Part shown: positions 14,554 to 24,185 of the stretch, piece by piece
How positions within the stretch are numbered: the first letter of the stretch is position 1
How the letters are laid out: every line of letters begins with the position of its first letter
NCBI GenBank assembly: GCA_031082125.1
Contig: JAVHLM010000037.1
Location: 1-60,964, forward strand
Origin: Candidatus Eremiobacterota bacterium
Lineage (GTDB): Bacteria > Vulcanimicrobiota > CADAWZ01 > Ess09-12
Length of the DNA stretch: 60,964 nucleotides
Direction of reading: 5' to 3'
Program-made: the position numbers and the translations under genes
Notes under the pieces: model-generated
The model's database searches: none
What the model was told of the DNA's origin: nothing
Seen by the model: the letters and a program-made list of their open reading frames with translations, nothing else

Positions 14554-16668
14554 ATGAGTGAAGAGAGCACAGAAGACCGGACCGCACCGACAAATAAGAG
14601 AATTCAAAAGTGGAAGGCCTTCTTAACAGGCCCGGCTTTCCTTCTCTTCCTTGCCAGCTTTATCTCTCTTTTCCTTGAGCTTCTTTTTATCCGCCTGGTT
14701 CCCTCTGTTATCCATGTCGTTGGCTTCTTCACGAACCTGGTGCTTCTGGCAAGCTTCATGGGCATGAGCATCGGCATGTTTCAGCGTGACAAACGGACCA
14801 GCCCTGAAGACCAGATAATGCTCCGTCTCTTCATTCTCACAATTATTCTGAGTATTTTCATAGTGTTCCGTATCAAAGCGGTCATACCGACTCAGGAACA
14901 CAATCTGAATGAAGTCTCTGAGATCAGAGCACCACATATGAGAGTGGGTCTTTTCTTCATTCTTACTGGAATATATGGAGTGTTGCTCTACGCCTTTATC
15001 CCCATCGGAGCACTGGTAGGCAAATGCCTGAAGGAATTCCCCCCTGTAAAAGCTTACTCAATCAACATCCTGGGAAGCCTGTTCGGCGTTCTGCTCTTTT
15101 CAGCCCTCTCATATTTTGGCTTCTCTCCGGTAAGCTGCCTTCTTGTGGGAACACTTGCCATACTCCCCTTTCTCCGCAAAAAACGCCTCCATGCCCTCCT
15201 GTCGGTCCTGCTCGTATGCATTGTTGCATCAGCCTATCTATATGAGGAAAAATCGAACTCCTGGAAGAATCTCTGGACTCCCTATTATAATTTGAAGGTA
15301 TTCATCAATCCTCCTGCCCCGGATGGCTCATCAGGGGGATTCAGCGCCTTTGTGAACAACTTCTTTCTGCTTTCCGGAGTTCCTATCTCAGATGATAATG
15401 AAGTATATGGATTACCCTACAGGTACGTCAGGCCTGAAAGGATCCTGGTTCTCGGATCGGGAGGAGGAAATGATGTCGCAATGGCGCTGTCAATGGGAGC
15501 CTCTCATATTGATGCAGTGGAGATTGACCCCATGGTTTTCAGGCTGGGAAAGTATCTCAATCCACAACAGGCATACAATAATCCAAAAGTCACCGTGTAT
15601 ATTGGCGATGCACGAAATTACCTGAAGAACACTCAGGAAAAGTATGATCTCGTCATCTTTGGAACACTTGATTCTCATGGGCTGTTTTCGGCTTTCTCAA
15701 GCATCAAGATGGAGAATTTCGTCTATACAAGGGAATCCTTCGAAGAGGTGAAGCGGATTCTGTCCCCTCAAGGGATTATAGCCACAACAGTCGGCTTTGA
15801 TCAGATTTGGGTGCCTCTCCGAATATACTCTACCATGCAGCAGGTGTTCGGGAAAAATGCCATTGTGCATCTTGGAATAAGCTCCCTGGTGACCGTCCTG
15901 GCAGGCCCCGGCATGGAGGGAAAGTCAATCCAGGAGATGAGCCGCTATAAAGGATTATCGCCGGCAGCGGTTCAGGATATCATTGCAAAAAATCCTGAGA
16001 TTTCAATAATTCCTACGGACGACTGGCCCCATCTTTTCCTGAGAAAAAAGAAACTCCCGCTTGAATACCTGAAAATCATGGGGGCACTCCTGCTCATCTC
16101 CTGTTTCCCGCTTGTCCCCGCCTTGAGAGCATCAAAAAGAATATCAACCCACTTTTTCTTTCTTGGCGCCGGCTTCCTGCTTCTGGAGACCAAAAGCATC
16201 ACCGAACTTGCCCTTACCTTTGGCTCTACCTGGATCACAAATGCTGTGGTCATCTCTTCCATATTATTTGTCGTGCTTCTTGCCAATCTCTATGTTCTTC
16301 GTTTTAAACCGGAGAAATATGATACCTGGTACACTCTGCTGCTCATCAGCCTTGTTCTTACCTACCTGATACCGCACAAAAGCCTTCTTGCCGGAAATCC
16401 TGCACTACAGGTTCTTATAAGCTCTCTTTTCTGTGGTCTTCCCATCCTTTTTGCCGCGATGATCTTCGCCATATCATTCTCACAGGTATCCAATTCATCA
16501 GAAGCCCTGGCCTGGAATATGCTGGGATGTGTCATAGGAGGATTATGCGAGTATCTCTCGCTACCGTATGGCTTTCGTTTCCTGGTCCTCATCGCCATCG
16601 GGATGTATCTGCTCTCCCTGATAGACCTCATCAGGAAGAAAGTCGGGGAGCATGGGCTGGCTAATTGA
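14554..16668 (+). CDS. membrane-embedded spermidine synthase-like protein
   Basis: This 704-residue protein has about seven N-terminal hydrophobic helices, a soluble methyltransferase-fold domain at about 285-480, and further hydrophobic helices in the last 200 residues. The central domain has the polyamine synthase nucleotide site: ILVLGSGGGNDVAMAL, HIDAVEIDP, VTVYIGDARNYL and YDLVIFGTLDS. In true spermidine synthases the last motif carries catalytic Asp residues (D-x-x-D); here only one is evident, so the transferred group is uncertain. Such SpeE-membrane fusions are common in environmental bacteria. No Shine-Dalgarno site precedes the ATG, but TATATT at 14541 lies seven bases upstream, so the transcript may be leaderless. 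Confidence 0.75.
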   Translation: MSEESTEDRTAPTNKRIQKWKAFLTGPAFLLFLASFISLFLELLFIRLVPSVIHVVGFFTNLVLLASFMGMSIGMFQRDKRTSPEDQIMLRLFILTIILSIFIVFRIKAVIPTQEHNLNEVSEIRAPHMRVGLFFILTGIYGVLLYAFIPIGALVGKCLKEFPPVKAYSINILGSLFGVLLFSALSYFGFSPVSCLLVGTLAILPFLRKKRLHALLSVLLVCIVASAYLYEEKSNSWKNLWTPYYNLKVFINPPAPDGSSGGFSAFVNNFFLLSGVPISDDNEVYGLPYRYVRPERILVLGSGGGNDVAMALSMGASHIDAVEIDPMVFRLGKYLNPQQAYNNPKVTVYIGDARNYLKNTQEKYDLVIFGTLDSHGLFSAFSSIKMENFVYTRESFEEVKRILSPQGIIATTVGFDQIWVPLRIYSTMQQVFGKNAIVHLGISSLVTVLAGPGMEGKSIQEMSRYKGLSPAAVQDIIAKNPEISIIPTDDWPHLFLRKKKLPLEYLKIMGALLLISCFPLVPALRASKRISTHFFFLGAGFLLLETKSITELALTFGSTWITNAVVISSILFVVLLANLYVLRFKPEKYDTWYTLLLISLVLTYLIPHKSLLAGNPALQVLISSLFCGLPILFAAMIFAISFSQVSNSSEALAWNMLGCVIGGLCEYLSLPYGFRFLVLIAIGMYLLSLIDLIRKKVGEHGLAN

Positions 16669-16724
16669 CCTGCTTCTCATGTCCCGGACAGCTTATTTTC
16701 ACCAGTTGAGGGAAGGATCAGACT

Positions 16725-19328
16725 ATGAACATACTGTTTGTCCCCCATACCCATTGGGACAGGGAATGGTACCGCCCGCTGGAGGTTTTCCGGATGAACC
16801 TTTCAACGATGATGCTGTCACTGCTCGAGATAATGGAGCACGATCCCGGGTACCGCACCTTTGTGCTCGATGGGCAGACCGTTGCCCTTGAAGATTTCCT
16901 CGAATGGTTTCCCCATGAAAAGGACCGTGTCGTCTCGATGGTCAAGGCAGGCCGCATCAGGCTGGGTCCCTGGTATACTGAGCCCGATGAATTCCTTGTA
17001 TGCGGCGAGAGCCTCGTAAGGAACCTTCTGATGGGGAAGAGAATCGGAGAGAAATATGGAGACTTTATGCGTATCGGTTATTGTCCCGACACTTTCGGCC
17101 ATGTCGGACAGCTTCCGCAGATTTTAAAAGGCTTCAATATCGACCACGCAATCTTTACCAGGGGGATGGGCGATGAACCGAGGAGCACCGAATACTGGTG
17201 GGAAAGCCCCGACAAAAGCACCGTGCTGGCCACGTGCCTGCTCCACGCCTACAGTATAGCAGGCAACCTCCCCGAGGATATGGACAGCGCCCTGGAGCGG
17301 GTCCGGCATGAAGTGGAGAGACTGGCACCTTATCAGGCCGGCAGGTACGCCCTTCTTAATCAGGGAGGCGATCATTACCGGCCCCAGCCGTTTCTCCCGG
17401 GGCTTGTCAAAAAGCTGAATGAGGAAGGACCATACGAAGAGGTGCTCATAGGAGATTTTGAGCAGTATTCGACCCTGCTGAAGGCAGAGAACCTGGACCA
17501 CATTCCGCGCATCAGAGGCACCCTCAGGGGCTCGAGAAATTATCCGCTTCTCTGCGGTGTTCTCTCTGCACATCGCGACATCAAGCTTCGCAATGAAGAG
17601 ATGGAGATTCTGCTTCTCCTCAGGGTTGAGCCTCTCAGCGCCCTCAACAGGATTCTGGGCCGCCCTGCCGGGCCGATTCCTCTGCGGCAGGCCTGGAAAC
17701 AGCTCCTCCAGAATCACGCTCATGATACGATATGCGGGTGCTCAGTGGAAGCAGTTACCAGGGAGACTCTTCTTCGTTTTGAAAAGGTGGAGCAGATTGG
17801 AAATTGTCTCAAGGCTGAAGCGCTGGCATCTTTCAGCAAGGCTTTTGATATTCCTTCCCGTGATCAGGAAGGGGCATCACCCTGGCTCATAGTGAATCCG
17901 CTGACCGAGCGGAGAACAGAAGCCGTTGAATTCACCATCACCGAGGAGGCAGAAGCTCCGGTGAAGAGATTCCGGTTACAGAGCTCCCGCGGGGAAGAGA
18001 TTCCCCTGCAGATCCTGGAGACGCAGGAGCGGGAGGGATCCCATCCTCATCCTTCGAGGGCCATGCTGAGGGATACACAGCTTCTTTTTGTTGCGGAAAA
18101 CATGCCGCCTGTGGGAGCATCGCTGGTGTATCTCATCAAGGAAGATATTGGTGCAAAGGACATGCCTGAAGAAGCGCCTCCGGGAGAAACCTCTCCCTGC
18201 ATCTCCAATGATTTTTTCAGAATCTCGGCTGAAGAGGGAGGAGCCTTCTCCCTCCTTGATCTCAGGAACGGTAAAGAATATCACAATCTGGGCTTTATCG
18301 AAGACGACGCAGATGAAGGAGACACTTACAACTTCAGCCAGGTTCCCGGGGATTGGACTCTTCATCATCCTGTAATCAACATTGAATGGTCTGTGAGCAA
18401 ATCGGGGCCACTCTGTCAGGAGCTCCTTCTCCAGGGTGATCTCCCCCTGTCTGAAAGCCTCGACGCGGACCGGAAATCCCGCTCCCTGCAGAGGGTGGCG
18501 TGCCCTCTCTCGATGGAAATACGCCTTTTCAGGGGAGTGCCGAGGATCGATATCCGGCTTGCAATCGACAACAGGGCAAGGGATCACCGCCTGCGTATCG
18601 CCTTCCCTCTTGGAAGCAAAGCCCGAAGCTGCCGCACCGATGAAGCCTTCGATGTGATAGAGATTCCTGAGGCTCCCGCCTGTCAAGACTGGATAGAAAG
18701 GCCCTGCGGGACCTGGCCTATGGGAAAATTCGCAGATCTCACCGGTGAAGATCGCGGGCTTGCCATACTTGCCAGAGGGATAAGGGAACTGGAGATCCGA
18801 AGAGAAGAGGGAGAGACTGTCATATTGCTCACGCTGCTCCGGTGCGTAGGCTGGCTCTCCAGGGAGGGAAACACTTACCGCAGCCCCGAGGCAGGTCCCA
18901 AATATCCCACCCCTTCCGCGCAGATGGAGGGAATCCACAGGTTCGAGATCTCTCTTTACCCCCATTCACCGGAAGAGAAAAATACGATTATTCACTACGC
19001 TCTTACCCGTCAGGCCCCTCTGGAGATAGTCCCGGTCTCTCCGCACAGTGGAATCTGCCGGCCGGGGGAAAGCCTGCTCTCTGTAGAGCCCGGCGAGCTC
19101 GTTTTCTCCGCTCTCAAAGAGAGCGAGAGAGGCGATGGCGTGATCCTGCGGGTCTTCAATCCAACCGATGCACTTCACACACTCTCTTTGAAGACACTCC
19201 TCCCTTTCAGGGGGCTTCGCCTTACGAACCTTGCGGAAGAAGCCATCAGCGGGGAGCTCCCCGTCACTGCAGCAATTCCTGTAGAGCCTCACCGCATCAT
19301 TACTCTGGAGCTTCTTCCCTCTCTCTGA
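16725..19328 (+). CDS. GH38 alpha-mannosidase
   Basis: The N-terminal catalytic domain of glycoside hydrolase family 38 is clear. VPHTHWDREWY gives the zinc-binding His-x-x-Asp pair, and GYCPDTFGHVGQLPQIL carries the nucleophile Asp and surrounding pocket. NHAHDTICGCSVEAV marks the mid domain with its conserved His-Asp. The beta-sandwich C-terminal part is complete; the total of 867 residues is usual for bacterial enzymes of this family. It has no signal peptide, so it should act in the cytoplasm on mannose-containing oligosaccharides or glycerates that are imported. GGAAGGA precedes the ATG. It follows the spermidine-synthase-like gene by 56 bases, with no obvious functional link. Confidence 0.9.
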   Translation: MNILFVPHTHWDREWYRPLEVFRMNLSTMMLSLLEIMEHDPGYRTFVLDGQTVALEDFLEWFPHEKDRVVSMVKAGRIRLGPWYTEPDEFLVCGESLVRNLLMGKRIGEKYGDFMRIGYCPDTFGHVGQLPQILKGFNIDHAIFTRGMGDEPRSTEYWWESPDKSTVLATCLLHAYSIAGNLPEDMDSALERVRHEVERLAPYQAGRYALLNQGGDHYRPQPFLPGLVKKLNEEGPYEEVLIGDFEQYSTLLKAENLDHIPRIRGTLRGSRNYPLLCGVLSAHRDIKLRNEEMEILLLLRVEPLSALNRILGRPAGPIPLRQAWKQLLQNHAHDTICGCSVEAVTRETLLRFEKVEQIGNCLKAEALASFSKAFDIPSRDQEGASPWLIVNPLTERRTEAVEFTITEEAEAPVKRFRLQSSRGEEIPLQILETQEREGSHPHPSRAMLRDTQLLFVAENMPPVGASLVYLIKEDIGAKDMPEEAPPGETSPCISNDFFRISAEEGGAFSLLDLRNGKEYHNLGFIEDDADEGDTYNFSQVPGDWTLHHPVINIEWSVSKSGPLCQELLLQGDLPLSESLDADRKSRSLQRVACPLSMEIRLFRGVPRIDIRLAIDNRARDHRLRIAFPLGSKARSCRTDEAFDVIEIPEAPACQDWIERPCGTWPMGKFADLTGEDRGLAILARGIRELEIRREEGETVILLTLLRCVGWLSREGNTYRSPEAGPKYPTPSAQMEGIHRFEISLYPHSPEEKNTIIHYALTRQAPLEIVPVSPHSGICRPGESLLSVEPGELVFSALKESERGDGVILRVFNPTDALHTLSLKTLLPFRGLRLTNLAEEAISGELPVTAAIPVEPHRIITLELLPSL

Positions 19329-19346
19329 AGCTGAACCCGTGGAAGC

Positions 19347-19865
19347 TCACCCTTGCGGATTTCTATGGCTCACCTGCAGTATATCAAGAATACCTGCATA
19401 GAAACTCAGAGAATGGATGCGGGTGGCATAGAGATGAGCCGATGTCTCGGCGAGATCTGAAGGGCAGCGGGGATCGAGGATATGAAAAGCCTCATGGGCC
19501 AGCATGATATCCTTGAGAGGGCAGGGCATGGTAAGCCCTGCAGCCTGGCAGGCACTGCCCAGTTCCTCCAGGGCTTTTTTATAGATTGTCAGGCTTTTTT
19601 TCTTCACATCGACGGTTCCCCTCACAAGCGCGGAACCGTACCAGGGGTCTTCATCGCTCTCAACAACGGTAAAGCCTGAACTGGAGGACAGATGGGGACT
19701 CCATGGAGTTATCCCTATGACCTTATCCACCCTGGCATTGCATCGAGAGATGAGAGCACGGGGAGTTTTCTTATGAAAAAAGCTCCTGCACCGGGAAACC
19801 TGCTCATCCGGAGAGAGAGCCAGAAGCTCCGCAAAGTATTCCGGAGCCTGGTCAGAGCACCACAT
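19347..19865 (-). CDS. small HExxH metallohydrolase-like protein
   Basis: No named family is recognised. The 172-residue protein has MLAHEAFHILDPRCPSDLAETSAH at about residues 122-145, with HEAFH as a candidate zinc site and a downstream Glu (LAETSAH), the gluzincin arrangement. There is no signal peptide or membrane helix, so it would be cytosolic. Its ATG overlaps the last 14 bases of the upstream permease gene, so the two are translationally coupled and probably belong to one transcript with yqhD. The substrate is unknown; intact metal-site residues argue against decay. Confidence 0.6.
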   Translation of the reverse strand: MWCSDQAPEYFAELLALSPDEQVSRCRSFFHKKTPRALISRCNARVDKVIGITPWSPHLSSSSGFTVVESDEDPWYGSALVRGTVDVKKKSLTIYKKALEELGSACQAAGLTMPCPLKDIMLAHEAFHILDPRCPSDLAETSAHLYATRIHSLSFYAGILDILQVSHRNPQG

Positions 19866-21210
19866 GCTTCACCAGCACGGAATACACGAGAGCAAGGAAG
19901 ACAAATACCCAGACATAGGGCAGCGTTTTTTTCAGGAACTCCTCGGGGCTCAGCTTGGTAAACTGGGCTATCCAGACATTATGGGTATTCGTGGGATCAC
20001 ATATGCCCTGAATCTGCCCCACTGCAAGAAAAGCTGCCATGACAGCCTCGCTGGAGAGCATCCGGGCACCCAGCACGAGGGCGGCAAAGCCTGCACCGAG
20101 TCCGTACAGATTCAGCGGTCCCCTGTAGAGAGAAAGGGGTGCAAAGATCGTAAATATTATGATGTACAGCAGAGGAGTTCTTGGTATGACGGCCTTGATG
20201 AAGGGATCCATAATCTGTGTGGTCACCGGGTCCATCATCGCGGCAAGGGTCATTCCGATGCCGATGAAGAGCCCGAAGACAGGCGCAATATCCTTGAGGC
20301 CTTCCATTACGCATGCAGTGAGGTTCTGAATTATCCGCCCCGGCTCCGTCGTGATACATCCATAGAGTATGGCCGTTAAAAAAGAGGGTATAATCGGCCA
20401 GTGAAGGGATGGCAGCATAATGAGGGCTATGGGGATCACAGGGGTGAGCAGCGCATACCATGGCGTCTTCTTTCCGGGCTCGGCGGCGGTGAAGGACCAT
20501 GTGAAACGCTCTGTGTCTTTACGGCCTTCTATGATGAGAAAAGCGACCGTCACAAGGCCCAGCAGAATGCCATAGGCGCCGGCACAGCTCCGGACAGTGG
20601 CGAGGTCGAGCTTCAGCACGTCGGTGTAGAAACCCATGTTGGCGCCGTTGAAAACCCCGCCGAGGGATATTGCAAAAAGAAAGATGCTCGCGGAAAAAAC
20701 CGGTGAAAGCCCGCCGCCGATGAGAATCGGGAGGGCGAGAGAGCCCAGCATTATGACTGCCCCGAGGCCTGTGAGGGAGAGAAAAGCTACCGATATGGCG
20801 GCAGTCATCACAAAGGCGATGAGCATCTTCCTGTCCCCGGCAAATTCTGCCGCAATCTTCACGATTCGCTGGGCGATCCCCTGGCGCATGACCACCTGGG
20901 AGAGGATGGAGCCGAATATGGCATAAAGCATTGCCTGGGCCAGGCGCGCGGAACCGGTGGTGAGGATATCGTTGAAAAGAAAGTTGAACAGGCACTGCCC
21001 CTCTTCCGGTTTCCTCATCCACGGCAGGCCGGCGGCCAGGCCGGCAACGAGGCCGATCGAAAGCGCCATGACAGGAAGAGCCAGCAAGGCAGGCATACGC
21101 CTGGTCACCATAAACCAGGCGATGATGAGAAATATCAGTATGATGATAATTCCGGGAACCATAACGAGAGTTATTCTTTTTCCGGGAGGACATTCCTCCC
21201 GTGAGGACAT
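19852..21210 (-). CDS. multi-pass permease (ion-transporter/GntP-CitM-like)
   Basis: A 452-residue integral membrane protein with about eleven hydrophobic segments. The first, VPGIIIILIFLIIAWFM, begins near residue 18. A Gly-rich, charged-residue-poor core includes SLTGLGAVIMLGSLALPILIGGG and FAISLGGVFNGANMGFYTD, the kind of re-entrant segments seen in the ion-transporter superfamily. A second half-repeat near 320-400 (FGLFIGIGMTLAAMM) supports a two-fold inverted topology. The substrate cannot be predicted; organic acids or sodium/proton exchange are possible. GAGGGGTGA gives a ribosome site between the yqhD stop and this ATG, only nine bases apart, so it is co-transcribed with yqhD. Confidence 0.7.
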   Translation of the reverse strand: MSSREECPPGKRITLVMVPGIIIILIFLIIAWFMVTRRMPALLALPVMALSIGLVAGLAAGLPWMRKPEEGQCLFNFLFNDILTTGSARLAQAMLYAIFGSILSQVVMRQGIAQRIVKIAAEFAGDRKMLIAFVMTAAISVAFLSLTGLGAVIMLGSLALPILIGGGLSPVFSASIFLFAISLGGVFNGANMGFYTDVLKLDLATVRSCAGAYGILLGLVTVAFLIIEGRKDTERFTWSFTAAEPGKKTPWYALLTPVIPIALIMLPSLHWPIIPSFLTAILYGCITTEPGRIIQNLTACVMEGLKDIAPVFGLFIGIGMTLAAMMDPVTTQIMDPFIKAVIPRTPLLYIIIFTIFAPLSLYRGPLNLYGLGAGFAALVLGARMLSSEAVMAAFLAVGQIQGICDPTNTHNVWIAQFTKLSPEEFLKKTLPYVWVFVFLALVYSVLVKHVVL

Positions 21211-21219
21211 TCACCCCTC

Positions 21220-22380
21220 CTACAGTGCCTTTTCCAGTATCTTGCGGCTGACGGCAGGGGTGACATCTTTCGTTTCAGAAAGGGCAGTGAGGCCTTTCTT
21301 TTCCAATTCACCAACCAGATCAACAATCTTGTCTGCTTTCACCCCATAATCGGAGAGACGGGTTTTTACTCCCAGGCTCTCGAAGAACTCGCGGGTTTTG
21401 CTGATTGCGAGGTCGATTTTTGAATCATCATCCCCGTCGGTGATATTCCATACCCGCCGGGCATACTGTAAGAGTTTTTCTCTCTTTTTTTCTTTTCTGA
21501 CAGTCCAGATTGCCGGTTGCAGGATGGCAAGCGTCTTCCCATGGTCAATTCCAAACATCGCCGTCAGCTCGTGGCCAATCAAGTGTGTGGTCCAGTCCTG
21601 GGGAACACCGGCGCCTATCAATCCGTTGAGGCCCATCGTGGCGCACCAGACAAGATTTGCCCGGGCGTCATAGCCGGTGGGATCATCAATGGTTTTTCTG
21701 CCGATTTCAATCAGGGTCTGCAGAATGCCCTCGGCGGTCCTGTCCTGAAAACTGCCCTCGGCGGGAAAAGTGACATATTGCTCCACCACATGCACAAAAG
21801 TATCAATGATTCCATTGGCAACCTGCGTGGCAGGGAGGGTAAAGGTCAGAGACGGATCCAGGAAGGAAAACTTTGGAAAGGCCAGCGGGCTGAAGACGGG
21901 ATATTTTCCATGCTCATAGCTGATGACCGCTCCTGAATTCATTTCCGAGCCTGTCGCAGGCAGGGTGACTACCGTTCCGAGAGGGAGGGCTTCAGAAACC
22001 GGAACGGGATTGAAGCCATGAAAAAGCAGGTCCTGCGGCTTGTCACCCTGGTATTTTGAAGCAAGGGCCACGAATTTCGTTCCATCCATGACAGAGCCGC
22101 CGCCCACCGCAAGTAAAAAGTCCACCTGCTCCTTTTTCACCAGTTGAACGGCCTTCATTAAAGTGGTAAACTGCGGATTGGGCTCGATGCCTCCGAATTC
22201 CAGCACCCGGCGGTTTCCCAGTGCTTCAATGACTTTCTGCAAGGTGCCGTGTTTCTTTACGCTGCCGCCGCCATAAAGCACGAGCACCCTTGACTCTTGA
22301 GGGATATAGGAGTCGAGCTCTTTCAGGCGATCTCTGCCAAAGATAATATGAGTGGGATTGTAAAAATTAAAATCCTGCAT
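21220..22380 (-). CDS. yqhD: iron-type NADPH-dependent aldehyde reductase YqhD
   Basis: The protein is colinear with Escherichia coli YqhD over its full length (386 residues). Hallmarks are FNFYNPTHIIFG, VLVLYGGGSVKK, EFGGIEPNPQ, LLAVGGGSVMDGTKF, LPATGSEMNSGAVIS and NGLIGAGVPQDWTTHLIGHE. The metal ligands Asp and His are present in GIIDTFVHVVEQY, and two further His in IGHELTAMFGIDHGKT. GGGSVMDGT keeps the Gly-Gly-Gly-Ser nucleotide motif that favours NADPH. YqhD reduces short and medium aldehydes, including methylglyoxal and lipid-peroxidation products, to alcohols. It heads an apparent three-gene unit with the permease and the small HExxH protein. Confidence 0.92.
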   Translation of the reverse strand: MQDFNFYNPTHIIFGRDRLKELDSYIPQESRVLVLYGGGSVKKHGTLQKVIEALGNRRVLEFGGIEPNPQFTTLMKAVQLVKKEQVDFLLAVGGGSVMDGTKFVALASKYQGDKPQDLLFHGFNPVPVSEALPLGTVVTLPATGSEMNSGAVISYEHGKYPVFSPLAFPKFSFLDPSLTFTLPATQVANGIIDTFVHVVEQYVTFPAEGSFQDRTAEGILQTLIEIGRKTIDDPTGYDARANLVWCATMGLNGLIGAGVPQDWTTHLIGHELTAMFGIDHGKTLAILQPAIWTVRKEKKREKLLQYARRVWNITDGDDDSKIDLAISKTREFFESLGVKTRLSDYGVKADKIVDLVGELEKKGLTALSETKDVTPAVSRKILEKAL

Positions 22381-22527
22381 GTATTTTTTTCCTTTCCTTT
22401 CATTATGAGGCAGACCGGAAATCCACCATATCCAGGGAGACTTTTCTCTCTTACCATCCCATATTTATCGTAAAGAGATAAAAAACCTTTTTGTCCTCAC
22501 TCCATGGAACTTCGATGAAAATCAAAG

Positions 22528-22552
22528 GAGCCGGTATAATCCGGCTCTTTTT
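22528..22552 (-). terminator. hairpin downstream of the Met-rich transglycosylase gene
   Basis: A perfect 7-bp stem GAGCCGG/CCGGCTC with a TATAAT loop lies 25 bases beyond the stop of the minus-strand gene. On the minus strand it is followed by CTTTGATTTT; on the plus strand by TTTTT, so it may terminate in both directions. Confidence 0.7.
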
Positions 22553-22572
22553 CCATTTTTCAGGTGTCAGAA

Positions 22573-24132
22573 TCAGGCCCACTGCGTCCAGGGCTGCTGT
22601 TGCGCCAGGTTGTTGATTTTACCAGCATAGGTGGAGCCGCCATTATAGTGATGAAGGGCTTCATTCCAGCTCCCATACTGGTTTTTGAGGTCTGAGAGGT
22701 ACTTGGCTCCATACTCGATGTTCTTTGCAGGGTCAAATACATCCTGCGTCTTGGCAAAGTCATGGTAGCGGTCGTCAATCTGCATGACGCCTTTGCCATG
22801 CTGCCCGTCGAAAGAGAGGGCCTGGGGGTTCCAGGTGCTCTCCTGGTAGGCCACGGCTTTCAGGATGTCAGGCGGTATGCCGTACTTCTTCGCGGCCGCA
22901 TCAAGCATCTCGCCTATTTCCTGCTTGTTTGCATCTTTTCCGTAATCAGGGATCTTCGTATTCTTCTTCGCTTCTTCACTGGCCGTGCTCCTCGCCGTCT
23001 TGAGGTCCTCTTTCGCCTGCTGCTCTGCCTGTTTTGCCTGCTGCAGCTCCTGCTGATCTTTCTGGAGCTGCTCCTTGGCTTTAGCCTGCTCCTGCTTGGC
23101 CGTATTCTCTTCCTGCTTGGCCTTTGCTTCCTCCTGCTTGGCCTTTGCTTCCTCATCCTTTGCGGCCTTCTGCTCGTTCTGCGCCTGCTTCAATTCATTC
23201 TGGGCGCTTTCAACACCGCTGTTGTCGGCCTGCTGAGGTGCACCGCCCTTCTGGTCTGACGCTGCCGCCTGCTGCTGCTGCGCTTTCTGCTGCTCAGCCT
23301 GCTTGACCTTATCTTCCGCCGATTTCACTTTGCCGTCAGCTGATTTAACTTTATCTCCTGCCGATTTTACCTTTTGCGATGCTTGCTTCGCTTTGTCTGA
23401 AGCCTGCTTTGCCTTGTCATCGGCCTGCTTGACCTTATCCTGGTCTTCCTTTACTTTCTGCTCAAGCTCCTGTACCTTATTGCCCGAATCATCAGCCTTC
23501 TGCTTGGCCTCCTGGACCTTGGGATCCTTTTCTACGGCAGGATCCTGGGCCTGGTTCTTTTCGTCGGCCGCAGCGGGATCCTGTTTTGACTGGGGAGACT
23601 GCTGGGGGTTTGCCGACTGCTGGGGAGCCGACTGCTGGGGAGCCGACTGCTGGGGAGCCGACTGCTGCGGAGCCGACTGCTGAGGGATCATGCCGAGGGG
23701 CTGGTTAAAGGCGGGATTCTGCTGCTGGGTGCCCTGGCCGGGCTGCTGCTGCCCCATGCCGTTCTGCATCATCATCTGCATCATCATCTGCATCATCATC
23801 ATCATCATCTGCATCATCTGCTGCATCTGCTGCTGCTGCTGGGGGTTCATGGAGGAATTCATCCCGCCGAAACCGGGAACCATCCCCATGCCGTTGTTGA
23901 AGCCCATGGGGGATGACTGCTGCGCAAAGGCAGGCATGAAGCCGGCGCTGGCCTGATCACCGAGGTCCTGGGAGAACATGGCCATGTCGCTTCCGAAAGG
24001 AGAGGGCTGCTGCCCCACCAGGCCTTCCATTCCAAGGCTCCCAAGCCCCACAGCCCTCTGGGGGCCCGCCATGAACTGGGTAAAGTCCACGGCCATCGAG
24101 TCGGTCATCCTCAGCTGTGCAAGAGGGTCCAT
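22573..24132 (-). CDS. lytic transglycosylase with Met/Gln-rich and coiled-coil N-terminus, no signal peptide
   Basis: The ATG at 24132 follows GGGAGG with an eight-base spacer. The 519-residue protein begins without a signal peptide (MDPLAQLRMTDSM). A Met/Gln tract near 95-125 has runs of up to six Met, five PQQSA pentapeptide repeats follow, and then a Lys/Gln/Ala coiled coil spans roughly 190-385. The last 130 residues are a typical SLT domain: YGIPPDILKAVAYQESTWNP with the catalytic Glu near residue 431, GKGVMQIDDR, NIEYGAKYLSDL and EALHHYNGG. The enzyme should cut peptidoglycan glycan strands. The architecture (wall hydrolase behind a long, low-complexity leader without Sec signal) mirrors the M15 peptidase at 6579-7418. 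Confidence 0.85.
   Translation of the reverse strand: MDPLAQLRMTDSMAVDFTQFMAGPQRAVGLGSLGMEGLVGQQPSPFGSDMAMFSQDLGDQASAGFMPAFAQQSSPMGFNNGMGMVPGFGGMNSSMNPQQQQQMQQMMQMMMMMMQMMMQMMMQNGMGQQQPGQGTQQQNPAFNQPLGMIPQQSAPQQSAPQQSAPQQSAPQQSANPQQSPQSKQDPAAADEKNQAQDPAVEKDPKVQEAKQKADDSGNKVQELEQKVKEDQDKVKQADDKAKQASDKAKQASQKVKSAGDKVKSADGKVKSAEDKVKQAEQQKAQQQQAAASDQKGGAPQQADNSGVESAQNELKQAQNEQKAAKDEEAKAKQEEAKAKQEENTAKQEQAKAKEQLQKDQQELQQAKQAEQQAKEDLKTARSTASEEAKKNTKIPDYGKDANKQEIGEMLDAAAKKYGIPPDILKAVAYQESTWNPQALSFDGQHGKGVMQIDDRYHDFAKTQDVFDPAKNIEYGAKYLSDLKNQYGSWNEALHHYNGGSTYAGKINNLAQQQPWTQWA
23611..23685 (-). repeat. five tandem 15-bp repeats (PQQSA)
   Basis: Five consecutive 15-bp units encode Pro-Gln-Gln-Ser-Ala in the transglycosylase. 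The units differ by only one or two bases, so the array may change copy number by slippage without shifting the frame. Confidence 0.85.
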
Positions 24133-24185
24133 ATCGTGCACCTCCCGGTTTATTACAGAGCAATGCTCATAGTACTCCTATCATC

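Noticed and set aside
23611..23835. Repeat-rich stretch as a CRISPR array or noncoding repeat
   Set aside because: The repeats are 15-bp coding units without spacers, in frame inside the transglycosylase gene; the CAT-rich part encodes the Met run.
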